DNA of 62,078 nt from Alphaproteobacteria bacterium (GCA_016869645.1 VGDO01000009.1:1-62078); one strand, 5' to 3'. Counted from the first letter of the stretch, positions 29,876-38,917 are shown. The notes: generated from the sequence alone by a model not told the origin. Program-made: numbers and translations.

Positions 29876-30211
29876 ATGAGCAACCCCGTCTTCGAGCGCA
29901 TCAAGACCGACATCTCCGACAACGATGTCGTTCTCTACATGAAGGGGACGCCCGTGTTCCCGCAATGCGGCTTCTCCGCCGCGGTCGTGCAGGTGCTGAG
30001 CCATATCGGCGTCAAGTTCAAGGGCATCAACGTGCTCGAGGACCCGTCGCTGCGCGAAGGCATCAAGCAGTTCTCGAACTGGCCAACCATCCCGCAGCTC
30101 TACGTCAAGGGCGAGTTCGTCGGCGGCTGCGACATCGTGCGCGAGATGTACGAATCGGGCGAGCTGCAGGAAACGCTCAAGACCAAGGGCGTGCCGGTCG
30201 TCGCCCAGTAA
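29876..30211 (+). CDS. grxD: Monothiol glutaredoxin, Grx4 family
   Basis: A 111-residue single-domain glutaredoxin with the CGFS active site at residues 31-34 (PQCGFSAAVVQVL). Monothiol CGFS glutaredoxins bind a bridging 2Fe-2S cluster with glutathione and pass it to apo-proteins, usually with a BolA partner, encoded just upstream here. The glutathione-binding WPTIPQLYVKGEFVGGCDI segment is intact. A very stable hairpin follows the stop by 25 bases and probably ends the purQL-bolA-grxD transcript. Confidence 0.95.
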   Translation: MSNPVFERIKTDISDNDVVLYMKGTPVFPQCGFSAAVVQVLSHIGVKFKGINVLEDPSLREGIKQFSNWPTIPQLYVKGEFVGGCDIVREMYESGELQETLKTKGVPVVAQ

Positions 30212-30236
30212 GGCGTCGCTTCGACTGATGCCGGCC

Positions 30237-30270
30237 GCAGGTATCAGACGGACTGCCGTCTGATACCTGC
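30237..30270 (+). terminator. Perfect 15-bp hairpin after grxD
   Basis: GCAGGTATCAGACGG (30237-30251) and its exact complement at 30256-30270 enclose the tetraloop ACTG. The stem follows grxD and precedes the end of a convergent dioxygenase gene at 30495. Only a CTTCCC tail follows, so the intrinsic-terminator call rests on stem strength and position. The remaining bases to 30494 hold no supported gene. Confidence 0.6.
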
Positions 30271-30494
30271 CTTCCCGCTCCAAGCCACCGCCCGCGCCGC
30301 GCGCAGCACTGCGCCGAGGCATGGCTCCACGTCATCCTCGGTCGCGCCGTGCATGCCGGCAGCACCGCTCGAGCAATTCCGCGTTGCGCCCGGTTGCACT
30401 CGCCGCTGACCGGCGCGGCGTTCCAGGCGCCAACGCTCGCGCCGGGCGCGCATCGGATTGACGCGACGCTGACATCGGCGCCCGTGTCTCTGTC

Positions 30495-31277
30495 TTACGC
30501 GGGCGCGAATTCGAACGCGGCCATCGACAGGTTGCCGAGGGTGTAGCTGTGATGCAGGCGCCTGCCCCGCGCGCCGGCGCCGGCCGCGCCCATGGCGACG
30601 ACCAGCGGCAAGAAGTGTTCGTCGCTCGGCTGCGCCGCATCGGCATGCGGCGCCCGGCGGCGAAAATCGGCGATGGCCTCGGCGTCGCCCGCCACCACCG
30701 CGCGTTCGAGCCAATCGTCGAAGGCGACGGCAAATTCGTCGGGACCGGCGCCCGTGCGGCGCCAATCCAGGCGGCGCAGGTTGTGCACAGCGCCACCGCT
30801 GCCCAGGATCATCACGCCCTCCGCGCTCAGCGGCTGCAAGGCGCGACCGAGTTTCAGGTGGTCCTGGCCGGACCGCCCGCTCTGCACCGAAACCTGCGTC
30901 ACGGGAATGTCGGCTTCCGGGTACATCAGCAGCAGCGGACACCAGGCGCCGTGATCGAGCCCCTGGTCCGCCGCCTCTTCGCAGGGCAAGCCCGCGGTCC
31001 TCAGCAGCTCGCCGATGCGGCGTGCCAAGCCGGGCGCGCCGGGTGCCGGGTACTGCATGCGGTAGAGCGCATCGGGAAAGCCGTAGAAATCATGCACCGT
31101 CGCCGGCCGCTCCGCTGCTCCCACCTCGGGCAAGTCGGTGTCCCAATGTGCCGAGACGCACAGGATCGCCTGGGGGCGCGGCAGCGTCTTGCCGAGACCC
31201 GACAGGAAGGCGCGCGCCGGCACATCGTCGAGCGGCAGCGTCGGCGCGCCATGTGAAACGAAAATCGTCGGAAGCAT
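30495..31277 (-). CDS. LigB/DODA-type extradiol ring-opening dioxygenase
   Basis: A 260-residue non-haem enzyme of the class III extradiol dioxygenase family, similar to bacterial 4,5-DOPA dioxygenase (YgiD). Metal-ligand histidines are in the N-terminal IFVSHGAPTL (His9) and in CVSAHWDTDLP near residue 44. The catalytic GLDHGAWCPLLLMYPEADIP segment and the C-terminal HSYTLGNLSMAAFEF end are typical. It would open a catechol ring with molecular oxygen; the natural substrate in most bacteria is unknown. It is divergent from the TPR/oxygenase gene and convergent with grxD. Confidence 0.9.
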   Translation of the reverse strand: MLPTIFVSHGAPTLPLDDVPARAFLSGLGKTLPRPQAILCVSAHWDTDLPEVGAAERPATVHDFYGFPDALYRMQYPAPGAPGLARRIGELLRTAGLPCEEAADQGLDHGAWCPLLLMYPEADIPVTQVSVQSGRSGQDHLKLGRALQPLSAEGVMILGSGGAVHNLRRLDWRRTGAGPDEFAVAFDDWLERAVVAGDAEAIADFRRRAPHADAAQPSDEHFLPLVVAMGAAGAGARGRRLHHSYTLGNLSMAAFEFAPA

Positions 31278-31427
31278 TCCGTCAGGCTACAGGGTCAACG
31301 GGCTGTGCGCCAGATGCCGTACGGCCAGCCTGGTTTGCGCGTGTGCAAGCTCGAAGGTCGGCATCTCCGGTTGTCGTGATCTCGGGAAAAGATCGCTACA
31401 CTGATCGAGTTCCACCGCGAGCTGGTG

Positions 31428-33122
31428 ATGGCCGACCGCCTGCAAGCACCGCCGGAACTGACCTCTGACGGCATGGCGCGCGTGCCTTCCCTGATCCGTG
31501 CGGGGAAGCTTGCGGAGGCGCAGGATGTCCTGCGCCTCCGGCTCGCCGATGCGCCCGACGACAGCGACGCCCATTATCAGCTCGGTGTCATCGCCCATCG
31601 GCGTCTCGATCCGGTGACGGCACACGATCACTTCCGTCGCGCGACGCGTGGGCGACCGGACAATGCGGCGCTGCGCTGGAACATGGCCTCGATGTCCCGT
31701 CTCGCGGGCGACGCCGAGGGCGCGCTGGGCGCGCTGACCGAACTGCTGGCCCTCGAGCCCGGGCACGCGCGCGGCCATGCCGAATTGGCCGGCATCCTTG
31801 ACTTGCTCGGCCGCCATGGGGCCGCCGTGTCGCACGCGCGGCAGGCAGCGCTGCTGGCCAGGGCCAGTTCTGACGAGCTTACCGAGATTGCCGATCGGCT
31901 CCTTGCCCTCGACTGCGCGTCCGAGGCTGCAGCATGTGCCGCGCGCGCGCTTGAGATCGATCCAAAGAGCCTGGTGGCGCGGCTGAGCGCCGCCAATGCA
32001 CATGCCATGCAGGGCGATTCCGCGGGAGCGGTTGCTCGCTACCGCGCTATCTTGGCCGACCATCCCGCCGTGCCGGCGGTCCTCGACAATCTCGGTCTCG
32101 TCCTGCTCGAGCAGGGTGCGCTCGTCGAGGCGGGCCATTGCTTTCACCGGTCGCTTCGCCTCCGGCGCGGCAGGCCGCTCAACGAGCCCGCCGACGCCTA
32201 TGCCGACATTCCCGCGGTCGCCGCGCCGTCCACGGCCTCGTCGCGTATGGTGATGCACCGTCTCGTCCATGACCTTGGTCAGATCGAGCATCTGCGCCAT
32301 CGCGAGCTCCTGCCCGGTTCGTTCGATCATGTGGCCGGGGCCTATCGCGCGCTGATCGGACGCCTCGGCCGTGCGGCCGACGACATGACCGGCTTCGACC
32401 TCGCGCCCGCCGACCTGGCTTCGATCGGTCCGTGGCATGACCGGCTCGTGCGCCTCGATGCGACAGGCTGGCGCGATCAGCCCGCCGTCAACCCATCACT
32501 CGATGCCGCCGGCATTGAAGATCGCTGGGATGCAGCCAATCCGCACATCGTCACCGTCGACGGCCTGCTGACCGGCGAGGCGCTCGAGGCGCTGCGCCGC
32601 TTCTGCCTCAACTCGACGATCTGGTTCGAGGCCAAGGGTGCCGGCTATCTCGGCGCCTACATGAAGGACGGGTTCAACGATCCGTTGCTGCTTCGTATCG
32701 TCGAGGAGCTGCGCCAGCGCCTGCCGGGCATCCTGGGTCGCCATACCCTGCGCAAGATGTGGGCCTATAGCTATGCGGCCGGCATGCACGGCATCAATCC
32801 CCATGCCGATTTCGCGGCGGTGAACGTCAACTTCTGGATCACGCCCGACAGCGCCAATCTCGACCCCGATTCCGGTGGCCTGATCGTCTATCCCAAGCCA
32901 GTGCCGGCGGGCTGGAGCTTTCGCGACTACAACGCTGCGCCGGCCGACCGCATCTACGAGTTTCTCGGACCGGCACGCGCGGCAGGCATCCGCATCCCCT
33001 ATCGGCAGAACCGCGCGGTCATCTTCGATTCCGGGCTAATCCACGAAACCGATCGTTTCCGCTTCGCGCCCGGCCACGACAACCGGCGGATCAACATCAC
33101 CTGCCTGTTCGGCGGCAGGTGA
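31428..33122 (+). CDS. TPR protein fused to a 2-oxoglutarate/Fe(II) oxygenase domain
   Basis: A 564-residue cytoplasmic fusion. Residues about 15-250 form tetratricopeptide-type helical repeats (for example DDSDAHYQLGVIAHRRLDPV, and VPAVLDNLGLVLLEQGALVE). From about residue 360 comes an oxygenase-like jelly roll: the metal triad is His459 and Asp461 in GINPHADFAAVNVN plus His539 in FDSGLIHETDRF, with a candidate 2-oxoglutarate arginine in NRRINITCLF. The TPR part probably docks a protein substrate for hydroxylation. GTG 31425 is an alternative start. The next gene, convergent at a 3-base gap, encodes a membrane/spermidine-synthase-like protein. Confidence 0.82.
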   Translation: MADRLQAPPELTSDGMARVPSLIRAGKLAEAQDVLRLRLADAPDDSDAHYQLGVIAHRRLDPVTAHDHFRRATRGRPDNAALRWNMASMSRLAGDAEGALGALTELLALEPGHARGHAELAGILDLLGRHGAAVSHARQAALLARASSDELTEIADRLLALDCASEAAACAARALEIDPKSLVARLSAANAHAMQGDSAGAVARYRAILADHPAVPAVLDNLGLVLLEQGALVEAGHCFHRSLRLRRGRPLNEPADAYADIPAVAAPSTASSRMVMHRLVHDLGQIEHLRHRELLPGSFDHVAGAYRALIGRLGRAADDMTGFDLAPADLASIGPWHDRLVRLDATGWRDQPAVNPSLDAAGIEDRWDAANPHIVTVDGLLTGEALEALRRFCLNSTIWFEAKGAGYLGAYMKDGFNDPLLLRIVEELRQRLPGILGRHTLRKMWAYSYAAGMHGINPHADFAAVNVNFWITPDSANLDPDSGGLIVYPKPVPAGWSFRDYNAAPADRIYEFLGPARAAGIRIPYRQNRAVIFDSGLIHETDRFRFAPGHDNRRINITCLFGGR

Positions 33123-33125
33123 TCG

Positions 33126-35342
33126 CTACCAGCGGGTCACCATCGGATTGTTGAGATAGTACTCGTCGCGCGGCCACAGATCGGTATTGACGTCGGGGGA
33201 TCGCGCCGAAGCGCTCCACACCACCGGCGGCTTTGCGACATAGACGGACCGCAGCTCGTCGATATTGACCTGCGCGGCCTCGAGGTGGCCGCGGATCGCC
33301 GGCTCGTCCAATCGACGCGCCAGCGCCGCGGGGTCGTATGGGATCGGCCGCTCGCTGCCGAGCAGCGCCGGGGCCGCATAGACGACATGGGGAAAGACCG
33401 CGCGGAAGGTCGCAATCGTGCGCTCGGTCGGCGCCCACTGCACGGCAATGCCGCCGGGCTTGAGCGCCCGGCGCATGCGCTCGAAATATTCGCGCGAATA
33501 GAGCAGTCCGCTATGCGCGGTGCGCGGCAGGATTGCGTCAGCCTCGATCACGTCATAGCTCAGCCCTTCGACGAAGAGGTCGTGCCGGCCATCGCCGACG
33601 ACCAGATGGAAGTGCGGATCGGATAGCAACCGGTCGATGCCGAGCCCGCCGCCCGCTCCGGCGAAGCGCCTGAGCAGGCCGAGCGACGGCGCGACGATCT
33701 CGACCGCGCGCACCAGGCTCGTCTGCGGGTTGATGCCGGCCATGTAGGGCGTGCCGCCCGCGGCAACGCCGACGACGAGGACCTCACGCGGCTCGGGATG
33801 AACCAGTGGCCCGATCAGGCCGAGGAAGGCGTGAACCGTGCACACCGGCAGGCAGCTCTGCGAATGGCCCTGGATGTACATGCGGTAGGCGCCGTTCTCG
33901 AAACGGCGCAAGACGGCGAGGCCCGTATGGTCCTCGCCGATGTCGGCGCTCTGCGCCGCGGTCACGCCGTGCAGGCGCGACCACAGACCGATATTGCCAG
34001 GAAATGCCAGCGCGAGGGCGACGCCCGCCGCGAGCATCGCCAGAGCGGCGCCGCGCCGGCGATCGCCGATCGCCAGGTGCAGGGCAAAGCAAAGTGCGAG
34101 ACCGAGCACGGCCAGCCAGGCGCCTGAGCTGCCGAAGACGCGCAGCAACGCCAATCCGGTAACCAGCCCGCCCAGGCTGTTGCCTGCGATGTTGGCGAGC
34201 TGAATGAGGCCGACCCGCCTGCCGATCAGTTCGGGATCGTTCTGGACGGCGCGCTGGGCCAATGGAAAGGTGAAGCCCACGACAAAACTGGCAATCAGCG
34301 TCAGCGCGACGATCAGCGTCATGACGGCGATGACGTTGCGCGGCGGAACGACGAATTCGTCGACGTTCACCAGCAGGGCACGCCACGTCTCGACCCCCGA
34401 TGCCTGGTAAATCACATAGGCGCCGCCGACAGCCAGCAGGCCGGCGAGGCCCTGGAGCAGCAGGAAGGTGCGCCGCGGATCGGACACGCGATCGACGAGG
34501 AGGGCGCCGGTCAGCAGGCCGAGCGCATCGCCCAGCAGAAAAACGCCCAGGACCACTGCGAATCCGTAGGCGTTGCCTTGCATCATGACGCCGAACAACC
34601 GATACCAGCAGACCTGGATCGCGACCGCGAGAAATCCCGAGGCAAAAACCAGCAGGCACCAGCGATGCAGCACCGCGTTGCTACCGCCCGCGCGGTCGGC
34701 GGCCGGCGACGGTTCGACATGATCCTCGCCCCGGTCGAGCCGCGTCGCGAGCGCACCGAAGCCGACGATGGCGTTGAGCACGGCGCCGACGAGAATGGCC
34801 GACTGATAGCCGAAGCTGCCGATCAGCCACAGCCCGCCGACCAGCGCGCCCGCTGCCGCCCCGCCGGTGTTGATCGCGTAGAGCACGCCGATCCGTCGCG
34901 CCGCCCGGCCGATGTCGTCGACCAAGGCGCGCGACAGAAGCGGAAGACTGAGCCCCATCAGCATGGTCGGCACGATCAGACTGACGAAGGCGACGGCAAA
35001 CACCAGCGTGCGCGAGCGCGAAAGCTCGACCAGCCCGATGAACAGCACATCGTAGAAGAGCGGAACCGAGAGGGCCGCATAGGCCGCGATCGCCAGCTCG
35101 CACAGGCCGAACCAGTTGAGCGCGCGCCGGCGCGACAACCCGTCGGCAGCCAGGACGGCGAGCAGGCTGCCGAGGCCGAGGCCGGCGAGAAAAGCGCAGA
35201 TGACCAGCGTCGCCGCCACCGTGTCGGCGCCGCCAAACAATCCGAGGAGGCGCTGCCAGGCGATCTGGTAGATCAGCGCGCTAAATCCGGACAGGAAGAA
35301 CAGCGCGGTGATCGCCGCACCGCGAATGGTAGACGGTGGCAT
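33126..35342 (-). CDS. Fused membrane (MFS-like) and spermidine-synthase-like protein
   Basis: A 738-residue inner-membrane protein. Residues 1 to about 450 hold some twelve or more hydrophobic segments, starting IRGAAITALFFLSGFSALIY. The C-terminal 270 residues resemble aminopropyltransferases: VLVVGVAAGGTPYMAGINPQ stands where GGGxG is expected, followed by LVVGDGRHDLF, YDVIEADAILPR and RALKPGGIAVQW. The altered glycine loop suggests it is not a standard spermidine synthase. Fusions of this kind are widespread and their function is unsettled. It is convergent with the TPR/oxygenase gene. No signal beyond the first membrane helix is needed. Confidence 0.86.
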   Translation of the reverse strand: MPPSTIRGAAITALFFLSGFSALIYQIAWQRLLGLFGGADTVAATLVICAFLAGLGLGSLLAVLAADGLSRRRALNWFGLCELAIAAYAALSVPLFYDVLFIGLVELSRSRTLVFAVAFVSLIVPTMLMGLSLPLLSRALVDDIGRAARRIGVLYAINTGGAAAGALVGGLWLIGSFGYQSAILVGAVLNAIVGFGALATRLDRGEDHVEPSPAADRAGGSNAVLHRWCLLVFASGFLAVAIQVCWYRLFGVMMQGNAYGFAVVLGVFLLGDALGLLTGALLVDRVSDPRRTFLLLQGLAGLLAVGGAYVIYQASGVETWRALLVNVDEFVVPPRNVIAVMTLIVALTLIASFVVGFTFPLAQRAVQNDPELIGRRVGLIQLANIAGNSLGGLVTGLALLRVFGSSGAWLAVLGLALCFALHLAIGDRRRGAALAMLAAGVALALAFPGNIGLWSRLHGVTAAQSADIGEDHTGLAVLRRFENGAYRMYIQGHSQSCLPVCTVHAFLGLIGPLVHPEPREVLVVGVAAGGTPYMAGINPQTSLVRAVEIVAPSLGLLRRFAGAGGGLGIDRLLSDPHFHLVVGDGRHDLFVEGLSYDVIEADAILPRTAHSGLLYSREYFERMRRALKPGGIAVQWAPTERTIATFRAVFPHVVYAAPALLGSERPIPYDPAALARRLDEPAIRGHLEAAQVNIDELRSVYVAKPPVVWSASARSPDVNTDLWPRDEYYLNNPMVTRW

Positions 35343-35389
35343 GATTGTTGTTTGATCGACCCTGGGCCGATGACGGCCCGCGGCAATGC

Positions 35390-35415
35390 TAGAGCGGCAT
35401 CACCATTCTGTCATC
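35390..35415 (+). repeat. Direct repeat, left copy (flanks the phosphonate gene region)
   Basis: A 26-nt segment starting TAGAGCGGC and ending CACCATTCTGTCATC. The same sequence, with only two differing bases in the middle, recurs in the same orientation at 52374-52399. The left copy lies 5 bases beyond the end of the LysR gene; the right copy lies 50 bases after the last ABC gene. They bracket the whole phosphonate region of about 17 kb. Confidence 0.8.
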
Positions 35416-35420
35416 ACGGA

Positions 35421-36302
35421 CTATGCGCCCCCACCCGTCAACGCCATCTCCTTCGCCATCGCCATGAAGGCCCGGATCAATGGCCGCTGGCGTCGTACCG
35501 CCAGGCACGCGACATAGCTTGAAGTCTCGATTGCAACGTCGCGCACCGTCAGCAAGCGCACATCCGGGTGCGGCGCGAATTCGCGCTCGGAGACGAAGCC
35601 GATGCCGATGCCGCGCGCGATCGCCTCGCGCACGGATTCTCGGCTGTTGATCTCCATGATCGGCTTGATCGCGACCTTGGCCTGGGCGAGCGCGCGGTCG
35701 GCGGCACGCCGGGTCGCCGCCGGGGCGTCGCGCAGGATGACGGCCTCGCCCGCCAGCTCGGCAATGCGGATGCGCGCGCGCTTGGCCAGCCGATGGCCGC
35801 GCGGGACGGCGACTCGCACGGGATGGCGGCAATACAGCGTGGAGAAAATTTCGGTCGAGGCGGGATCGTCAGCGAACACGCCCACATCGATCTCGAACTG
35901 GACCAGACGCGCCAGGATGTCGCGCCGGGGCGAGACATTGACCGCCAAGTCGATGCGGGGATGGCGCCAGCGGAAAGCGTCGACCAGCTCGATCACGTCA
36001 TGAGGTCCGACCGCGCCCAGGCGCAACTGGCCGCGATCCATCTGGCCGACCGAACGCAGGAAACTGACCGCCTCCGCCTCATGGCCATAGAGTCCTTGCG
36101 TGATGTCGCGCAGTGCCCGGCCGGTCTCTGTCAATTCGACGGCGCGGCCGCGCCGGTAGAACAGCTCGACCTGGAAGTAATCCTCCAGGGTCTTGATATG
36201 GACAGAGACCGTAGGCTGGCCAACATTGAGGGTGCGCGCGGCCGCCGTGAAACCGCCCTGGGTCGCCACCATGTGAAAGGCCTTAAGCCATTTCTCATAC
36301 AT
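35421..36302 (-). CDS. LysR-family transcriptional regulator
   Basis: A 293-residue LysR-type regulator. The start is ATG 36302 (MYEKWLKAFHMVATQGGFTA), the usual N-terminus; the frame stays open upstream. The winged helix-turn-helix covers residues 1-60, with TAAARTLNVGQPTVSVHIKT as the recognition region. The rest is the effector-binding domain. It is divergent from phnA with 92 bases between. In Pseudomonas fluorescens 23F a LysR regulator (PhnR) controls phnA in response to phosphonoacetate, so a similar role is likely here, by context only. Confidence 0.92.
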   Translation of the reverse strand: MYEKWLKAFHMVATQGGFTAAARTLNVGQPTVSVHIKTLEDYFQVELFYRRGRAVELTETGRALRDITQGLYGHEAEAVSFLRSVGQMDRGQLRLGAVGPHDVIELVDAFRWRHPRIDLAVNVSPRRDILARLVQFEIDVGVFADDPASTEIFSTLYCRHPVRVAVPRGHRLAKRARIRIAELAGEAVILRDAPAATRRAADRALAQAKVAIKPIMEINSRESVREAIARGIGIGFVSEREFAPHPDVRLLTVRDVAIETSSYVACLAVRRQRPLIRAFMAMAKEMALTGGGA

Positions 36303-36394
36303 TGATTTTCTCGATGGAAGACCATGAATTTTCGATTTTTCGGATGATAGGACCGAGCCTAGCCTTGGACAAGCTCGATTGCGTGACGCGGAGG
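36303..36394. promoter_or_regulatory. Divergent control region of the LysR gene and phnA
   Basis: This 92-base gap is noticeably AT-rich for the window. Three copies of a GATTTTC-like word occur in the same orientation at 36304-36310, 36326-36333 and 36334-36341; they are candidates for the LysR operator or -35/-10 elements. No clear T-N11-A palindrome was fixed. Confidence 0.35.
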
Positions 36395-37675
36395 ATGGAC
36401 GTGGCAAAGAACGGCGACAGACCGACGGTGCAAGTGAACGGCGTCAATTATGGCTGGCCCAAGCGGCCGGTCGTGGTGGTGTGCATCGATGGCGGCGATC
36501 CCGCCTATATCGAGCGCGGCCGCAAGGACGGCATCATCCCAAACATCGACAAGTTCATGACCAAGGGCTTCGGCGCGGTTGCCGACGGCACGGTGCCGAG
36601 TTTCACCTGCCCCAACAACATGTCGATCATCACCGGCGCGCCCGCCTCCGTGCACGGCATCTCGGGCAATTTCTATCTCGATCCCGTAACCGGCGAAGCG
36701 GTGGTCATGACCGGACCCGAATTGCTGCGCGGCACCACCATCTTGGCCGAATACGCGCGCGCCGGTGCGAAGGTAGTGTCGATCACTGCCAAGGACAAGC
36801 TGCGGCGCCAATTGAGCAAGAATCTCGATCTCAGCCGCGGCAATATCAGCTTCTCCTCGGAAAAAGCCGATAAGTGCACGAAGGCCGAGAACGGCATCGA
36901 GAATGCACTCAAGCTGGTCGGCATGCCCTTGCCGCACATGTATTCCGCCGATCTCTCGCTGTTCGTGCTGGAAGCCGGCATCCGCCTGCTCGAGCGGGAG
37001 AAGCCGGATATCATGTATTTGTCGCTGACCGACTATATCCAGCATAAGTACGCGCCAGGCGAGAAGACGGCGAATGACTTCTACAAGGCGATCGACGAAA
37101 AGTTCGGCCGCCTCGCCGATCTGGGCGCGATCGTGGCGCTCACCGCCGATCACGGCATGAACGACAAGTCGAAACCCGACGGCACGCCCAACGTGATCTG
37201 GCTGCAAGATATTCTGGACGATGCTTTCGGCAAGGGCGACACGACCGTGATCTGCCCGATCACCGATGCCTTTGTCGCTCACCACGGCGCGCTCGGCGGT
37301 TTCGTGCGGGTCTATTGCTGCAAGGGCAATGCCAACGCCGACAGGATCATGAAGCTGATCGAGCACACGCCAGGCCTATCGGCCGTGCTCGACAAGTACA
37401 AGGTATGCAAGGATTTCGATCTGCCGCTCGACCGCGAGGGCGACGTGGCGGTGATCGGCGACACCGGCACCTGCATCGGCGCCTCGGAGAAGGACCACGA
37501 CCTCAAGGGGTTGGAAGGCCACCGGTTGCGCACCCATGGCGCAGTCACGGAAGCGCGCGTGCCCTTCATCGTCAGCGAGCCGCTATCCGACGCTTACAAG
37601 GCGCGCGCCAAGGCCGGCGGCTTGAAGAGCCATCACATCTTCGACTTCGCGGTCAACGGCGCGGCGGCGCATTGA
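36395..37675 (+). CDS. phnA: Phosphonoacetate hydrolase
   Basis: A 426-residue zinc enzyme of the alkaline-phosphatase superfamily that splits phosphonoacetate to acetate and phosphate. The metal ligands and nucleophile can be placed: Asp32 in VVCIDGGDPAY, the nucleophile Thr71 in VPSFTCPNNMSIITG, a central LTDYIQHKYAPGE, the Asp-His pair in LTADHGMNDKS, and a late histidine in RTHGAVTEARVPF. A GGAGG at 36390-36394 suits GTG 36401 as well as ATG 36395. It is divergent from a LysR regulator and heads a long rightward gene series for phosphonate use. Confidence 0.94.
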   Translation: MDVAKNGDRPTVQVNGVNYGWPKRPVVVVCIDGGDPAYIERGRKDGIIPNIDKFMTKGFGAVADGTVPSFTCPNNMSIITGAPASVHGISGNFYLDPVTGEAVVMTGPELLRGTTILAEYARAGAKVVSITAKDKLRRQLSKNLDLSRGNISFSSEKADKCTKAENGIENALKLVGMPLPHMYSADLSLFVLEAGIRLLEREKPDIMYLSLTDYIQHKYAPGEKTANDFYKAIDEKFGRLADLGAIVALTADHGMNDKSKPDGTPNVIWLQDILDDAFGKGDTTVICPITDAFVAHHGALGGFVRVYCCKGNANADRIMKLIEHTPGLSAVLDKYKVCKDFDLPLDREGDVAVIGDTGTCIGASEKDHDLKGLEGHRLRTHGAVTEARVPFIVSEPLSDAYKARAKAGGLKSHHIFDFAVNGAAAH

Positions 37676-37707
37676 TGGTGGTGTAGCTCAACCGAAGTTT
37701 CCACCCT

Positions 37708-37754
37708 GCCCCACGCTGCGCGCGGGGAAGGGCATCACGGTAGCGCAGCGGGGA
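37708..37754. repeat. Hairpin between phnA and the dehydrogenase gene
   Basis: CGCTGCGC (37714-37721) pairs with GCGCAGCG (37743-37750), with CCC/GGG flanks after a small bulge. It lies in the 98-base gap after phnA. It may limit read-through into the operon or only be a dispersed GC-rich repeat. Confidence 0.45.
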
Positions 37755-37773
37755 CGCCTAGGGAGAGTTATCG

Positions 37774-38886
37774 ATGGGGGTGGTTCAAACCCGGCCAAGA
37801 ACCGGCAAGGCGGTCGTCTACGACGCGCCCAATCAGCCATTTCATGTGCGCGAGTTCCCGCTGCGGCCGGTCAAGCCGAACGAGGTGCTGGTGCGCATCA
37901 CCATGTCGACAATTTGCCGGTCCGATATCCATTCCTATGAGGGGCGCCGGCCCAACCCTTGCCCGGGCGTGCTCGGCCACGAGATCATCGGCACGATCGT
38001 CGAACTGGGCCAGGCGATCTCCCATGACATGCGCGGCGACAAGCTGGCGGCGGGCGACCGCATCACCTGGTCGGAGTATTTCATCCACGGGCCGAACTTC
38101 TACACCGAGGTGCTCGACATCCCGCAGAAATCGCCGGGCGTGGAGAAATACGGCCATATGGCAGTCGCCGACGATCCCCATTTTCACGGCGGCTTCGCCG
38201 AGTATTGCTATATCCTGCCCCAATCCTGGATTCTCAAGCTGCCGAAGGACCTGACCGACGAGGAAGCGACGCCGGTCAATTGCGGCGTGGCCACCATGAT
38301 CTCGGTGACCGAAGCCGCCGAGATCGCCATGGGCGACGCGGTCGTGGTCCAGGGCCTCGGCCTGCTCGGCCTGTACGGCGCGGCGATCGCCAAGGCGCGC
38401 GGCGCGCGCCTGGTGGTTGCCATCGACACGGTGGCGGCGCGGCGCGAGTTGGGCTCGAAGTTCGGCGTCGATGTCGCCGTCGATCCGACCGGGCTCAATG
38501 ACGTCGATTTGGGCAAGAAGGTACGCGACATCTGCAAGCCCCAGGGCGCGGACGCGGTGATCGAGGTCACCGGCTCGCCCGACGTCATCCCGTCGGGCCT
38601 TCGCATGCTGCGGGTCGGCGGGCGTTATGTGCTGGGCGGCGTGGTCAATCCGGACTCCTTCGTGCGTTTCGACGCTAATTTGCTTTTGCGCAACCTGATC
38701 ACGCTCCGCGGCGTGCACAACTACCACCCACGCCATCTGATCGAAGCGCTCGATTTCGTCGCCGCCAACCGCAAGCGCTTTCCGTTCCACGATTTGGTCG
38801 ACGGCAAATTCCGACTCGACGATGTCGGCAATGCCATGAAGCAAGCGGCCGAGCGCAAAGTGCTGCGCGCGGCGATCGTGCCGTAA
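37774..38886 (+). CDS. Zinc-type alcohol dehydrogenase, phosphonate-associated
   Basis: A 370-residue medium-chain dehydrogenase. Catalytic zinc ligands Cys48 (TICRSDIHSYEG), His69 with Glu70 (VLGHEIIG) and Cys170 (TPVNCGVAT) are present, and the NAD site is VVQGLGLLGLYGAA. The structural-zinc lobe near residues 105-122, normally holding four cysteines, has none (HGPNFYTEVLDIPQKSPGVE), so that zinc is absent. The layout resembles the family of alcohol dehydrogenases found beside phosphonate genes. Between phnA and an aldehyde dehydrogenase, it probably oxidises a hydroxyalkylphosphonate such as 2-hydroxyethylphosphonate to the aldehyde; that is inference. Confidence 0.86.
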   Translation: MGVVQTRPRTGKAVVYDAPNQPFHVREFPLRPVKPNEVLVRITMSTICRSDIHSYEGRRPNPCPGVLGHEIIGTIVELGQAISHDMRGDKLAAGDRITWSEYFIHGPNFYTEVLDIPQKSPGVEKYGHMAVADDPHFHGGFAEYCYILPQSWILKLPKDLTDEEATPVNCGVATMISVTEAAEIAMGDAVVVQGLGLLGLYGAAIAKARGARLVVAIDTVAARRELGSKFGVDVAVDPTGLNDVDLGKKVRDICKPQGADAVIEVTGSPDVIPSGLRMLRVGGRYVLGGVVNPDSFVRFDANLLLRNLITLRGVHNYHPRHLIEALDFVAANRKRFPFHDLVDGKFRLDDVGNAMKQAAERKVLRAAIVP

Positions 38887-38898
38887 GGCGTGCTATGG

Positions 38899-38917
38899 GA
38901 CGGACTCATCGTCCGTC
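38899..38917. repeat. Short perfect hairpin after the alcohol dehydrogenase
   Basis: GACGGAC (38899-38905), loop TCATC, GTCCGTC (38911-38917): a 7-bp perfect stem in the 145-base gap before the aldehyde dehydrogenase gene. No T tract follows. The rest of the gap shows no gene. Confidence 0.4.
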
